From Selenihalanaerobacter shriftii (lineage in GTDB: Bacteria > Bacillota > Halanaerobiia > Halobacteroidales > Acetohalobiaceae): a stretch of DNA of 64,000 nucleotides. The DNA is taken from NCBI RefSeq assembly GCF_900167185.1, contig NZ_FUWM01000013.1:25970-89969 (forward strand), read 5' to 3'. Positions within the stretch are counted from its first letter, which is position 1; every line of letters begins with the position of its first letter. Below, piece after piece: positions 1 through 8,234 of this stretch. The translations under genes and the position numbers were made by a program. The notes beneath the pieces were generated by a model. It did no database searches and was not told the origin of the DNA. It was given only the letters and a program-made list of their open reading frames with translations.

Positions 1-211
1 ATCTAACTCCGCCAGCTGCTCCTGAAAGTGTTTCAATCTTTCCCATATTTTCTGCCGCAAATACTCGTTTAATAATAGCTAAATCTTCGCTAACTGTAGA
101 TTTTGCTACATTGAATTTTTCAGCAAAATGATTTAAAGAAAATAATCTATATGGTTTATCAACTAAAATTTTAGTAATTGCTACGATCCTTTCGCTTCTT
201 CTCATTTTCAT
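1..211 (-). CDS. purR: Purine operon repressor PurR, N-terminal part (cut by window edge)
   Basis: About 70 N-terminal codons are present and the rest lies beyond the left edge. The start reads MKMRRSERIVAITKILVD, then KSTVSEDLAIIKRVF and SGAAGGVR, the winged-helix DNA-binding region of Gram-positive PurR. In that family this domain is followed by a phosphoribosyltransferase-like domain that binds PRPP and controls purine genes; that part is not visible here. A strong ribosome binding site (GGAAGGAG) precedes the ATG at 211. It follows ispE and a nucleotidyltransferase gene, and the ispE-purR neighbourhood is conserved in Bacillus and clostridia, which supports the call. An ATG two codons downstream is the only alternative start. 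Confidence 0.88.
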   Translation of the reverse strand, partial: MKMRRSERIVAITKILVDKPYRLFSLNHFAEKFNVAKSTVSEDLAIIKRVFAAENMGKIETLSGAAGGVR

Positions 212-321
212 CTTTAAACCGGCACTCCTTCCGAACGTTTCCAATTAATCTTAATTTATTGTTCATTTTTCTCTAAGTATTACGCTAAATCCTGCAAAGA
301 ATTAAAAGTTTTTAATCTATT

Positions 322-1101
322 TCAACTGTTGATGACTATTTTTTGAATTAATTCCAAATCCTCTGGTTTATCAATATCAAAACCTAATTCAGGGTAATCA
401 GTAATAATCGCTTTACAACAACTATTAACTAATTCTGAAGCTCTATCTTCTACTTCAGATATGGATAATTGCCCGCAAAGGAGCTTGAATAAGAATTTAA
501 GGCCCAGAATCCGAGTCATTTTTAAAGGATCTTTGCGATTAGCAATCATACGGTTAATGACAGCTGTCGATTCATTTATTATTTTAGGACTAATTAATGT
601 TAAATTTCCTCCCGTATAAGTACCTTCTTTTAATTTAACATAAGTTCTCTTTGATTCAGGATACATAGCTAAATTTCTCTCCTTAGAGATTATTGGATAA
701 TAAAGATCAGCTTCTACTTGAGATGTCTTACATTTAATAATAAAATCATCAATAGCTTCTCCAGTAACTAGTGGAATATCTGAACTGACTAATAGAAAAT
801 GTTGATTATTAGAAAATTCATCAGTAAGTGCCTGTAGGCCTAGTTTGATATTCTTAACTATATCTTCCTTGCTCTCTATTACTAAATTCGCTCCGTTTGC
901 CAATAAAAGTTTTTCTTCTTCTTTAGGGCCAATAACCACGATTTTATTAATCTTTTTAGCCATATTTAACGCTTGTAAAACATAAAGTATCATCGGCCTT
1001 TGCATTACCCTCACTAAGGCTTCATAATTAATTGTAGATTCCTTAGTGACTAAATTAGTATTCCTAGCTCCAGCCAGGATAACTGCATTATGCTTCATCA
1101 C
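322..1101 (-). CDS. MobA-like nucleotidyltransferase family protein, substrate unknown
   Basis: A 259-aa cytosolic protein with a Rossmann-like nucleotidyltransferase fold. It opens with NAVILAGA, the position of the NTP-binding glycine-rich loop, but the loop continues RNTN rather than the usual GxSxRMG. It has LVSSDIPLV (metal-binding Asp region) near residue 115 and ends with FDIDKPEDLELI, typical of the MobA/GlmU/IspD superfamily. It lies 16 bp downstream of ispE and upstream of purR, so it is probably co-transcribed with them. The substrate cannot be inferred: molybdopterin guanylylation, sugar-nucleotide synthesis or a cell-envelope precursor are all possible. The atypical loop may mean altered nucleotide binding. 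Confidence 0.72.
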   Translation of the reverse strand: MMKHNAVILAGARNTNLVTKESTINYEALVRVMQRPMILYVLQALNMAKKINKIVVIGPKEEEKLLLANGANLVIESKEDIVKNIKLGLQALTDEFSNNQHFLLVSSDIPLVTGEAIDDFIIKCKTSQVEADLYYPIISKERNLAMYPESKRTYVKLKEGTYTGGNLTLISPKIINESTAVINRMIANRKDPLKMTRILGLKFLFKLLCGQLSISEVEDRASELVNSCCKAIITDYPELGFDIDKPEDLELIQKIVINS

Positions 1102-1117
1102 TATATCCCCTTCTTCT

Positions 1118-2002
1118 CTACTTTATTATTATTCCTTGAGAAGTCGTTTTGGTTCTCTTAACAACATATTCTTTAGGTAACTTTGCTCGCAACCTAGCTT
1201 CCAATTTCTCAGCTGCAGCTTTATTCATAGTAAAGCCTAACATTGTAGGACCACTACCAGACATTAAAACTTTTTTAGCTCCTTGCTCTAGAATCAAATT
1301 CTCTAATTTTTTAAGTTCTTCATAACGATTCATAGTAACATGGGTTAATAAATTATCCATAGCAAAAATAATATCTAATTTTTTCTCTTCCTTAAGAGCT
1401 TGAATCATTTCATCTAAATTAGGATGCTTAATAGCTGTTTCTAAATCTAAACTTTGATAAATTTCAGCAGTAGAAACAGAGAATGGAGGATTCACCAACA
1501 CTAAATCTAATCTAGGAGTTACTTTTAACGGCTCTAGTTCTGTCCCAATTCCTGTAGCTAAGACTGTACCACCTTTAATACAAAACGGCACATCTGCTCC
1601 TAACTCTGCCCCTAAACTTCTTAACTCATGAACTGTTAAATTTAATTCCCATAATTTATTAATTGCTATTAAAGTAGCAGCAGCATTAGTGCTACCTCCT
1701 GCTAAACCAGCAGCTACTGGTATAGTCTTAGAAATCTTAACCTTTATTCCACCTGCCAAATTATATTTATTAAATAATAAATTAGCTGCTTTATATACTA
1801 AATTTTGAGGACCAGTTGGTATCTTAGTTGAATCAGTCTCCAATATAATTCCTTCTTCTATCTTAGTAAAATATAATTCATCAGCTAAATCAATACTCTG
1901 CATGATCATCTCCACTTCATGATAACCATCTACTCTCCTATTTACTACATCTAAAATCAAATTAATTTTTGCTTGAGTAGTTAGCGCTAAATCTTGTACC
2001 AA
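1118..2002 (-). CDS. ispE: 4-diphosphocytidyl-2-C-methyl-D-erythritol kinase
   Basis: A 294-aa GHMP kinase of the non-mevalonate isoprenoid pathway. It phosphorylates the 2-hydroxyl of CDP-methylerythritol with ATP. Visible signatures are the N-terminal AKINLILDV, the ATP-binding GHMP loop PVAAGLAGGSTNAAATL near residue 92, ADVPFCIKGGTVLATGIG and the C-terminal MSGSGPTMLG. The length matches the family (280-300 aa). It sits in the conserved ispE-purR neighbourhood, 109 bp downstream of cphA and followed at 16 bp by the nucleotidyltransferase gene. Confidence 0.95.
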   Translation of the reverse strand: MVQDLALTTQAKINLILDVVNRRVDGYHEVEMIMQSIDLADELYFTKIEEGIILETDSTKIPTGPQNLVYKAANLLFNKYNLAGGIKVKISKTIPVAAGLAGGSTNAAATLIAINKLWELNLTVHELRSLGAELGADVPFCIKGGTVLATGIGTELEPLKVTPRLDLVLVNPPFSVSTAEIYQSLDLETAIKHPNLDEMIQALKEEKKLDIIFAMDNLLTHVTMNRYEELKKLENLILEQGAKKVLMSGSGPTMLGFTMNKAAAEKLEARLRAKLPKEYVVKRTKTTSQGIIIK

Positions 2003-2111
2003 ATTTACCCTCTCCTTATATTTATATTAATGATTAGCTATTCTTTATCACTGATACCTAGATAATATTAACGTATTTCCATTAAGCTAATCACAATTCC
2101 TTCTTAGCTAA

Positions 2112-4760
2112 CTACTCGGTCACTAAAATTTCTGCTAACTTTTTTTCCTTAAGTTTTAACTCTGTTTGTATTAAATCTAATAAACCTGCTGGATCTTTTT
2201 CATAGAATATAATTAATAATTGACCAGGTTCTATCTCATTAAGGGCTTGCTTTACAGCCTCTATTTCTGATAAAACAATCTCTATTTCTAACTTATCTTC
2301 TGCATTATTTACACCTGAAGCCAATAATTCAGCTACTTCACCTTCTTTTCTTCCTCGCAAATCTTGATCTTCTTTAATAATTACTTTTTGTAAATACTCT
2401 CCAGATATCTTTCCAATCTCTAATATAGACTCATCCTTACGATCACCAGGGACTCCTATTACTCCAATTACTTTTTCTGCCTCTAATTCTCTAGCAACTT
2501 CTAAAGTTGCTTGATACCCTGCTAAATTATGGCCATAATCTAATATTACTTTTACACCTGCTATTTCTACAATATTTAACCGTCCTAAGTTTTGTTGATG
2601 ATTACCCCCAAAATTATTTAAAACATTTTTAATTAACTTCACATCTATTCCAAAATCAAAAGCAATAGCTGTAGCAAATAAAATATTCTCTACCATATGT
2701 TTAGCTATCCCTTTATAAGTAGCAGGTATTTCTCTTATATCTTCTACTTCGATCTCCTTTTGATTATGATTAATTATTATTCTATTATCCTTAACATATA
2801 TCCCAGTTCCACCTTGCGCTAAATGTTTTCTAAGAATGAAATTATTTTCCTGGCTAGATATATATATAATATTTTGAACATTACTTCTCGAAGATAATTT
2901 AACTACCTCTTGATCATCAGCATTTAAAATAGCAGTTCCTTCATCATTAACCCTTTCAATAACTAATGACTTAACATCTGCTAAATCTTCTAAGTCTTCT
3001 ACACCTCCCTGACCTAAATGATCAGATGAAATATTAGTTATTACCCCAATATCACTTTCGTCATAGCCTAACCCTGCTCTTAATATACCGCCTCGAGCTG
3101 TTTCTAAAACTGCTACTTCTACATCTGAATCTTTTAGTACAAATTGAGCACTTATAGGACCAGTTGTATCACCTTTTAAAAGACGCTTCTGATTGATATA
3201 AATACCATCGGTAGTAGTCATTCCTACTTGATAATCAGCTTGTTGTAAAATAAGACTAACTAATCTAGTAACTGTTGTCTTGCCATTTGTTCCCGTAATA
3301 GAAATAATAGGAATCCTACCGGAGTTACCTGCAGGAAATAACATATCTACAATAGCTCCTGCTACATCATGAGACTTTCCTATAGTTGGATAATGATGCA
3401 TTCTAATACCTGGAGCTGCATTTACCTCAATAATAGCTCCTCTCCCATTATTTAACGGTTGACTAATATCTGGTGTTATTAAATCAATACCTGCTATATC
3501 TAATCCAATCACTTTAGCTGCCCGAATAGCTAGCTGTTTATTAACCGGATGTATCTCATCTGTTTTATCAATAGCAGTACCTCCTGTACTTAAGTTACCT
3601 GTTTCTCTTAAAAATACTTGTTCTCCTCTTGAAATAACTGAATCTAGGTGATAATCTTGCTTAGCCAATAAAAATAAAACTGCTTCATCAACTCTAATCC
3701 TAGTCAAAGGTGAACTATGACCTTCACCTCTTAAAGGGTCTTTATTCACCTCTTGAATTAGTTCTAAGATTGTCGCTTCACCATCTCCTACAATATGAGC
3801 AGGAATCCTTTGAGCCACTGCTACAACTTCTCCATTAATTACTAACACCCGATAATCATTGCCTGAAATCATCTTTTCAACCATAACTTCTTGACTATAA
3901 CTTTGAGCTAATTTAAAACCATTCATTACATCATAATCTGTTTTAATATTAAGACTGATTCCTTTACCTTGATTAGAATTGTAAGGTTTAGTAACAATCT
4001 TACCTTCTAAATTTCTTGCTATCTCCAATGCTTCTTTTTCAGTAGTAGCCATGTCTCCTTTAGCTACTGGTACTCCCATATCTTTTAATAACTCTTTAGC
4101 CAAATTTTTGTTGCATGCTATATCTACTCCAACACAAGAAGTAATCTGACTAATAGTAGCTTGAATTCTTTTTTGTTCTATACCATAACCTAACTGGACC
4201 AAACTGTTTCTCTTTCCTAATCTTATAGTCGGAATATTACGTTTATGAGCTGCATCTACTATCGCTTGAGTGCTTGGTCCTAAACTAGCCTTAACATCCT
4301 CTTTATTTAACCCTTCAATAATCTCTTCCATACTTACCTCCTGACCATTGATAATAGATTTTACTATTTTATATGCCTCTTTCCCAGCCAAAATAGCTGG
4401 GGCATAACTTTGATATTCATATATTATATTGTAAATACCAGAAACTTCACTTTCTCTAGTGCAACCATAATTAACTTTATGACCTATAAGGTTTAATAAC
4501 TCTATAGCCACATGCTCTACTACATGTCCAAAATAAGTACCTTCTTTTAACCTAATTAAAAAACCACCTGGCTGCCCTAATGCACAATAATGCTCTTTTA
4601 AAGTAGGTATTAATGTTATTAATTTAGAATTAAATCTTTCTACCTCTTTACTTTCCACTTTATCTAAATCTTCTAAATCTAATTTAACTCTAATTGCTGG
4701 GTAATAAGTATAAATATTAGGTCCTATTAATTTGGAAATTTCTATTAGTCTCATCTCCAA
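2112..4760 (-). CDS. cphA: Cyanophycin synthetase
   Basis: An 882-aa protein, the normal CphA size. The family polymerises multi-L-arginyl-poly-L-aspartate from Asp and Arg with ATP. The N-terminal region begins RLIEISKLIGPNIY. An ATP-grasp domain spans about residues 210-480 (GKIVTKPYNSNQGKGI; EVNAAPGIRMH), and a Mur-ligase-like domain starts near 490 with the P-loop ITGTNGKTTVTRL, followed by TTTDGIY, GDTTGP and ILDYGHN. The two domains correspond to the Asp- and Arg-adding sites. Cyanophycinase is encoded immediately upstream (111 bp gap, same strand), so synthesis and breakdown of this nitrogen and carbon store are encoded together. Confidence 0.95.
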   Translation of the reverse strand: MEMRLIEISKLIGPNIYTYYPAIRVKLDLEDLDKVESKEVERFNSKLITLIPTLKEHYCALGQPGGFLIRLKEGTYFGHVVEHVAIELLNLIGHKVNYGCTRESEVSGIYNIIYEYQSYAPAILAGKEAYKIVKSIINGQEVSMEEIIEGLNKEDVKASLGPSTQAIVDAAHKRNIPTIRLGKRNSLVQLGYGIEQKRIQATISQITSCVGVDIACNKNLAKELLKDMGVPVAKGDMATTEKEALEIARNLEGKIVTKPYNSNQGKGISLNIKTDYDVMNGFKLAQSYSQEVMVEKMISGNDYRVLVINGEVVAVAQRIPAHIVGDGEATILELIQEVNKDPLRGEGHSSPLTRIRVDEAVLFLLAKQDYHLDSVISRGEQVFLRETGNLSTGGTAIDKTDEIHPVNKQLAIRAAKVIGLDIAGIDLITPDISQPLNNGRGAIIEVNAAPGIRMHHYPTIGKSHDVAGAIVDMLFPAGNSGRIPIISITGTNGKTTVTRLVSLILQQADYQVGMTTTDGIYINQKRLLKGDTTGPISAQFVLKDSDVEVAVLETARGGILRAGLGYDESDIGVITNISSDHLGQGGVEDLEDLADVKSLVIERVNDEGTAILNADDQEVVKLSSRSNVQNIIYISSQENNFILRKHLAQGGTGIYVKDNRIIINHNQKEIEVEDIREIPATYKGIAKHMVENILFATAIAFDFGIDVKLIKNVLNNFGGNHQQNLGRLNIVEIAGVKVILDYGHNLAGYQATLEVARELEAEKVIGVIGVPGDRKDESILEIGKISGEYLQKVIIKEDQDLRGRKEGEVAELLASGVNNAEDKLEIEIVLSEIEAVKQALNEIEPGQLLIIFYEKDPAGLLDLIQTELKLKEKKLAEILVTE

Positions 4761-4871
4761 CCACCTCTATAACTAGCTAATATGATTAATTTCTAAACTT
4801 ACTTTATTTATTCTATCCATTTATTAAAAATCATATACTCTTTGACCCATTGAGCGATATATGTTTTGCTT

Positions 4872-5702
4872 TTAGATATTCTCTAAGTCGTCTTCTTGTG
4901 GTATCATTACTTGTTTAGATTTAAGATCATATTCATATCCAGCTGGTATAACATGCAACTTAACATCTAAAAGACCTAAAGGTTGATTAGATTCCAATTC
5001 AGAAACATTTGTATGAGAAATCTGACTTCCATCTACAATAGTTGCAGTTTGGCTACCTATTACTCGAAATCGACCGGTTGAATTAACTAAAATAGCTGTA
5101 TCCTCATCAATTCCTATCCCTAACATATAAGGATTTTGAGCAATAGCTAATAATAATCTACCAATCCTACCTCTTTGAGCAAAATGTTGATCTATAATCA
5201 CTTCTTCTAACAAGCCCATGCCTGGTGCCATCTTTAAAGTACATTTTTTAGGAGTATCATCGCTTTCTCCTTTTACAATCATAGTGCCACTCATAACTGC
5301 TGCTCCAGCACTAGTACCAGCAATCAATTTCCCTTGACGATATATTTGATGAAGAGCACCAAATACTTTTGAACCTCCTAAAAGGCTAGTAATCCTTAAT
5401 TGATCTCCACCAGTAAAGAAGACCCCTGCAGAATTCTTAATTTTGTTGACAATTTCTGTATCATCCGCCTTATCTCTTGACTCAATATTAATTGCTTCAA
5501 CTTCTTTTAACCCTAGATTCATAAAGATTTCTTGATACTCTTTGCCTACTTCTTCAGGAAAACGAGTAGCTGTTGTTAAAATAATTAATTTACTAAGCTT
5601 ATGATCCAACAATTCAACTACCTTGTTTAATATCTGACATTCCCCTTTCTTATCTTCAGCACCACCTATAATTAACAATCTGCCTCTTATCTTTTCATTC
5701 AT
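4872..5702 (-). CDS. cphB: Cyanophycinase (peptidase S51 family)
   Basis: A 276-aa serine exopeptidase that releases beta-Asp-Arg dipeptides from cyanophycin. It has the nucleophile elbow GTSAGAAVM (catalytic Ser near residue 130), FTGGDQLRI, the HFAQRGRIGRL segment and GIGIDEDTAI, all characteristic of CphB. No signal peptide is evident, so it is expected to act on intracellular granules. A GGAGGGG ribosome binding site lies five bases before the ATG. It is the first gene of a cphB-cphA pair. It is divergent from the L,D-transpeptidase gene, with 138 bp between them. Confidence 0.94.
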   Translation of the reverse strand: MNEKIRGRLLIIGGAEDKKGECQILNKVVELLDHKLSKLIILTTATRFPEEVGKEYQEIFMNLGLKEVEAINIESRDKADDTEIVNKIKNSAGVFFTGGDQLRITSLLGGSKVFGALHQIYRQGKLIAGTSAGAAVMSGTMIVKGESDDTPKKCTLKMAPGMGLLEEVIIDQHFAQRGRIGRLLLAIAQNPYMLGIGIDEDTAILVNSTGRFRVIGSQTATIVDGSQISHTNVSELESNQPLGLLDVKLHVIPAGYEYDLKSKQVMIPQEDDLENI

Positions 5703-5760
5703 TCATTCCCCTCCATTCTATTATCTAAACTTTATTTTAAACATAATTATAAAAATTATA

Positions 5761-5787
5761 ACGTTCTATTATTTAGTACATATAATA
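5761..5787 (+). promoter_or_regulatory. Sigma-K-type promoter of the L,D-transpeptidase gene
   Basis: AC at 5761-5762, a 16-base spacer and CATATAATA at 5779-5787 match the sigma-K pattern (AC, 16-17 bases, CATAnnnTA). The site lies about 60 bases before the coding start. The -10 is part of a 26-bp perfect palindrome (5774-5799), but only the plus orientation has the AC at the right distance. The same arrangement recurs upstream of four other genes in the island. Confidence 0.65.
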
Positions 5788-5840
5788 TTATATGTACTAA
5801 TAGATTGTTTTTTATAAATTTACATATTTTCTAATAGGAG

Positions 5841-6392
5841 GTGAATAATATTAATAATAAAAAGATTATTATCAATACAAAACAACATTATTTAGAACTA
5901 TATGAAGATGATAAATTAATTGGGCATTACCCCGTTGCAGTTGGAAAGAATTCAACCCCTACTCCTACTGGTAATTTTGAAGTATTGCTTAAACGAATAA
6001 ATCCTGGTGGAGTTTTAGGATCAAGATGGATCCAATTCACTTGGAAAACACATGGAATACATGGAACTAATCAACCATGGCTAATAGGGCAATCAGTCTC
6101 TCATGGCTGTGTCCGAATGTTTAATAAAGATGTAGAAGAAGTTTATGCTCAAGTTCAAGTTGGGACACCAATTCAGATTATCTCAAGTGTAAAATCCATT
6201 AATCCTAAAGATAATTCACAAATTAATCCACAACCTGATTCTAATCACATTATTTATACAGTAAAGTCAGGAGATACTTTATATAAAATATCTACAAATT
6301 ATAACATTTCAATTTCACAATTGGTCGAATTAAATCAGATTAAAGACCCTAATATGATCTATCCGGGCCAAAAGTTGAAAATTCCTAAATAA
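5841..6392 (+). CDS. L,D-transpeptidase (YkuD domain) with C-terminal LysM
   Basis: About 183 aa. The N-terminal YkuD fold holds the catalytic motif HGIHGTN followed by SHGCVRM (nucleophile Cys), which cross-links or anchors peptidoglycan. A C-terminal LysM domain ([18 protein letters not shown] to GQKLKIP, about residues 138-182) binds glycan. There is no signal peptide, as in B. subtilis YkuD, a spore-associated enzyme. The GTG at 5841 lies inside the ribosome binding site AGGAGGTG (5836-5843); translation more likely starts at an in-frame ATT at 5850, eight bases after AGGAGG. A sigma-K-like promoter upstream suggests late mother-cell expression and work on the spore cortex or coat. Confidence 0.9.
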   Translation: MNNINNKKIIINTKQHYLELYEDDKLIGHYPVAVGKNSTPTPTGNFEVLLKRINPGGVLGSRWIQFTWKTHGIHGTNQPWLIGQSVSHGCVRMFNKDVEEVYAQVQVGTPIQIISSVKSINPKDNSQINPQPDSNHIIYTVKSGDTLYKISTNYNISISQLVELNQIKDPNMIYPGQKLKIPK

Positions 6393-6398
6393 AACAAA

Positions 6399-6542
6399 TT
6401 ATTCACAAAGATTTGTTAACAATTTTGTGGATTGTTCTGTGGATAGTGTGGATAACTTCTGTAATTGTTCATTTTATAGGATTATAATTGTGTATAATTT
6501 CTGAGTTACTACTTGTGGACAAACTGTGGATAGTGTGGATAA
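6399..6542. promoter_or_regulatory. Cluster of DnaA boxes upstream of the RNase J gene
   Basis: Exact TTATNCACA matches lie at 6399-6407 (plus), 6447-6455, 6489-6497 and 6534-6542 (minus). One-mismatch copies are at 6438-6446, 6514-6522 and 6525-6533. Two pairs form an identical direct block TGTGGATAGTGTGGATAA at 6438-6455 and 6525-6542. The cluster fills the gap between the L,D-transpeptidase and RNase J genes. It is expected to bind DnaA, either to regulate the downstream gene or to titrate the initiator. Confidence 0.72.
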
Positions 6543-6563
6543 AGTGAAAGAGGTGCATTCAAG

Positions 6564-8231
6564 ATGACAAAAAATAATGAAAGAGTAAGTATCATACAGT
6601 TAGGTGGTAAAGGAGTTATTGGCAATAATTTAATCTTAATAGAATACTCTGATGAAATCTTAGTTTTAGATGCAGGTATTATGTTTCCAACTGATGAGAT
6701 GCCTGGTGTTGATTTAGTAATCCCAGATATGACTTATTTAAAAGAAAATCGAGATAAGGTGAAAGCATTATTACTCAGTCATGGACATCTGGACCATATT
6801 GGAGCAATACCTTATCTTCTATCAGAAATCTCTCTCCCTATTTACGGTACTAAATTAACTATAGAATTCGTTAAGAATAAATTAAAAGAAAAAAATCTAC
6901 TTAAAACAACAAAAATTAATATTATTAAACCTAGAGATAAAGTTGAATTAGGGAACTTCGAAGCTGAATTTATTAATGTTAATCATAGTATTCCTGACGC
7001 CGTAGCTATATCTCTCAATACTCCTGCTGGTAAAATTCTTTACACAGGAGATTTTAAAATTGACCAAACTCCAATTAACGATGAAATTACTGATTTCTAC
7101 AAATTAGCTGAATTAGGTGAAGAAGGTTTATTAGCTTTAATGTCTGATAGTACTAATGCTGAACGTAGCGGTTATACAGATTCAGAAAGTACTGTAGGTA
7201 AGGCCTTAGAAGATAAGTTTATGGAGGCTGAGGGTAGGATTATTGTTGCTACCTTCTCTTCTCATATTCACCGAATTCAACAAGTAATTACTGCTGCTAA
7301 AAAGACAAATCGAAAGATAGCGGTAACTGGAAGGAGTATGGTTAATTCTATAGAAATTGCAAAAAGATTAAATTATATTGATTTACCACCTAATATGCTA
7401 ATGGAATTGCGAAAAATTAAGAATTTAAATCCTAACGAAGTGGTTATCCTAATGACTGGCAGTCAAGGAGAACCTATGGCTGCTTTAACTAGAATCTCCC
7501 GCGGTGACCACAGACATATCCAAATTAACCAGAATGATACTATCTTTATCTCTGCTACCCCTATTCCTGGCAACGAATTATCAGTCAGCAATACTATTAA
7601 TCAACTTTTGGAAAAAGGGGCTGAAGTGTCTTATGGTAATGAATTAGATGTTCATGTCTCTGGACACGCTCAACAAGAGGAACTAAAATTGATGTTAAAT
7701 TTAACTAAACCTAAATACTTTATCCCTGTTCATGGTGAATATAGACATTTATATCACCATGGTAGAATAGCTAAGAAATTAAAGATCCCAGAAGAAAATA
7801 TCTTTATTATTCCTAATGGTGTCAAATTAGAACTTTCAGCTAAAGAAGCTAAAGTAACAGATGAAGTGCAATCAGGTCGAATATTAGTTGATGGTTTAGG
7901 AGTTGGAGATGTCGGTAACGTTGTGCTTAATGACCGTAAAACTTTAGCTAAAGATGGTATGGTAATTATAATGATTACTATTGAAGGCGAGACCGGCAAG
8001 GTAATAGCCGGTCCCGACATAATCTCTAGAGGTTTTATCCATATGAGAACCTCCCAAAAGCTATTAGCTGAGATTAAAAAAGAAGTTTCTAAAACTCTTG
8101 AAAAAATCTCAAAAGAAAATATTACTGAATGGTCTCAAATAAAGTATAAAATCAGAAATAAATTAAATGATTTCCTATACCATAAATTAAAGAGAAACCC
8201 TATGATCTTACCATTAATTATGGAAATTTAA
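6564..8231 (+). CDS. rnj: Ribonuclease J (metallo-beta-lactamase/beta-CASP)
   Basis: A 555-aa RNase J, the usual length. The family has 5'-3' exonuclease and endonuclease activity in RNA maturation and decay. The metal-binding motif SHGHLDHIGAIPYL is near residue 74, followed by VNHSIPDA, YTGDFKID and the beta-CASP segments (SDSTNAERSG; ATFSSHIHR; TGSQGEP), then HVSGHAQQEE and FIPVHGEYRHL. The C-terminal dimerisation domain is present. The start ATG at 6564 follows AAAGAGGTG. The gene is monocistronic and convergent with the SPOCS-LysM gene (three-base gap). Its promoter region is packed with DnaA boxes, which is unusual for this gene. Confidence 0.95.
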   Translation: MTKNNERVSIIQLGGKGVIGNNLILIEYSDEILVLDAGIMFPTDEMPGVDLVIPDMTYLKENRDKVKALLLSHGHLDHIGAIPYLLSEISLPIYGTKLTIEFVKNKLKEKNLLKTTKINIIKPRDKVELGNFEAEFINVNHSIPDAVAISLNTPAGKILYTGDFKIDQTPINDEITDFYKLAELGEEGLLALMSDSTNAERSGYTDSESTVGKALEDKFMEAEGRIIVATFSSHIHRIQQVITAAKKTNRKIAVTGRSMVNSIEIAKRLNYIDLPPNMLMELRKIKNLNPNEVVILMTGSQGEPMAALTRISRGDHRHIQINQNDTIFISATPIPGNELSVSNTINQLLEKGAEVSYGNELDVHVSGHAQQEELKLMLNLTKPKYFIPVHGEYRHLYHHGRIAKKLKIPEENIFIIPNGVKLELSAKEAKVTDEVQSGRILVDGLGVGDVGNVVLNDRKTLAKDGMVIIMITIEGETGKVIAGPDIISRGFIHMRTSQKLLAEIKKEVSKTLEKISKENITEWSQIKYKIRNKLNDFLYHKLKRNPMILPLIMEI

Positions 8232-8234
8232 ATT

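Noticed and set aside
5774..5799. 26-bp perfect palindrome as a repressor operator between cphB and the L,D-transpeptidase gene
   Set aside because: Half of it is the CATATAATA -10 of an exact sigma-K-type promoter; an operator is not needed to explain it, although dual use is possible.
7754..8020. Minus-strand ORF of 88 codons inside rnj
   Set aside because: It is antisense to the conserved beta-CASP/C-terminal part of RNase J, with no ribosome binding site or family resemblance.
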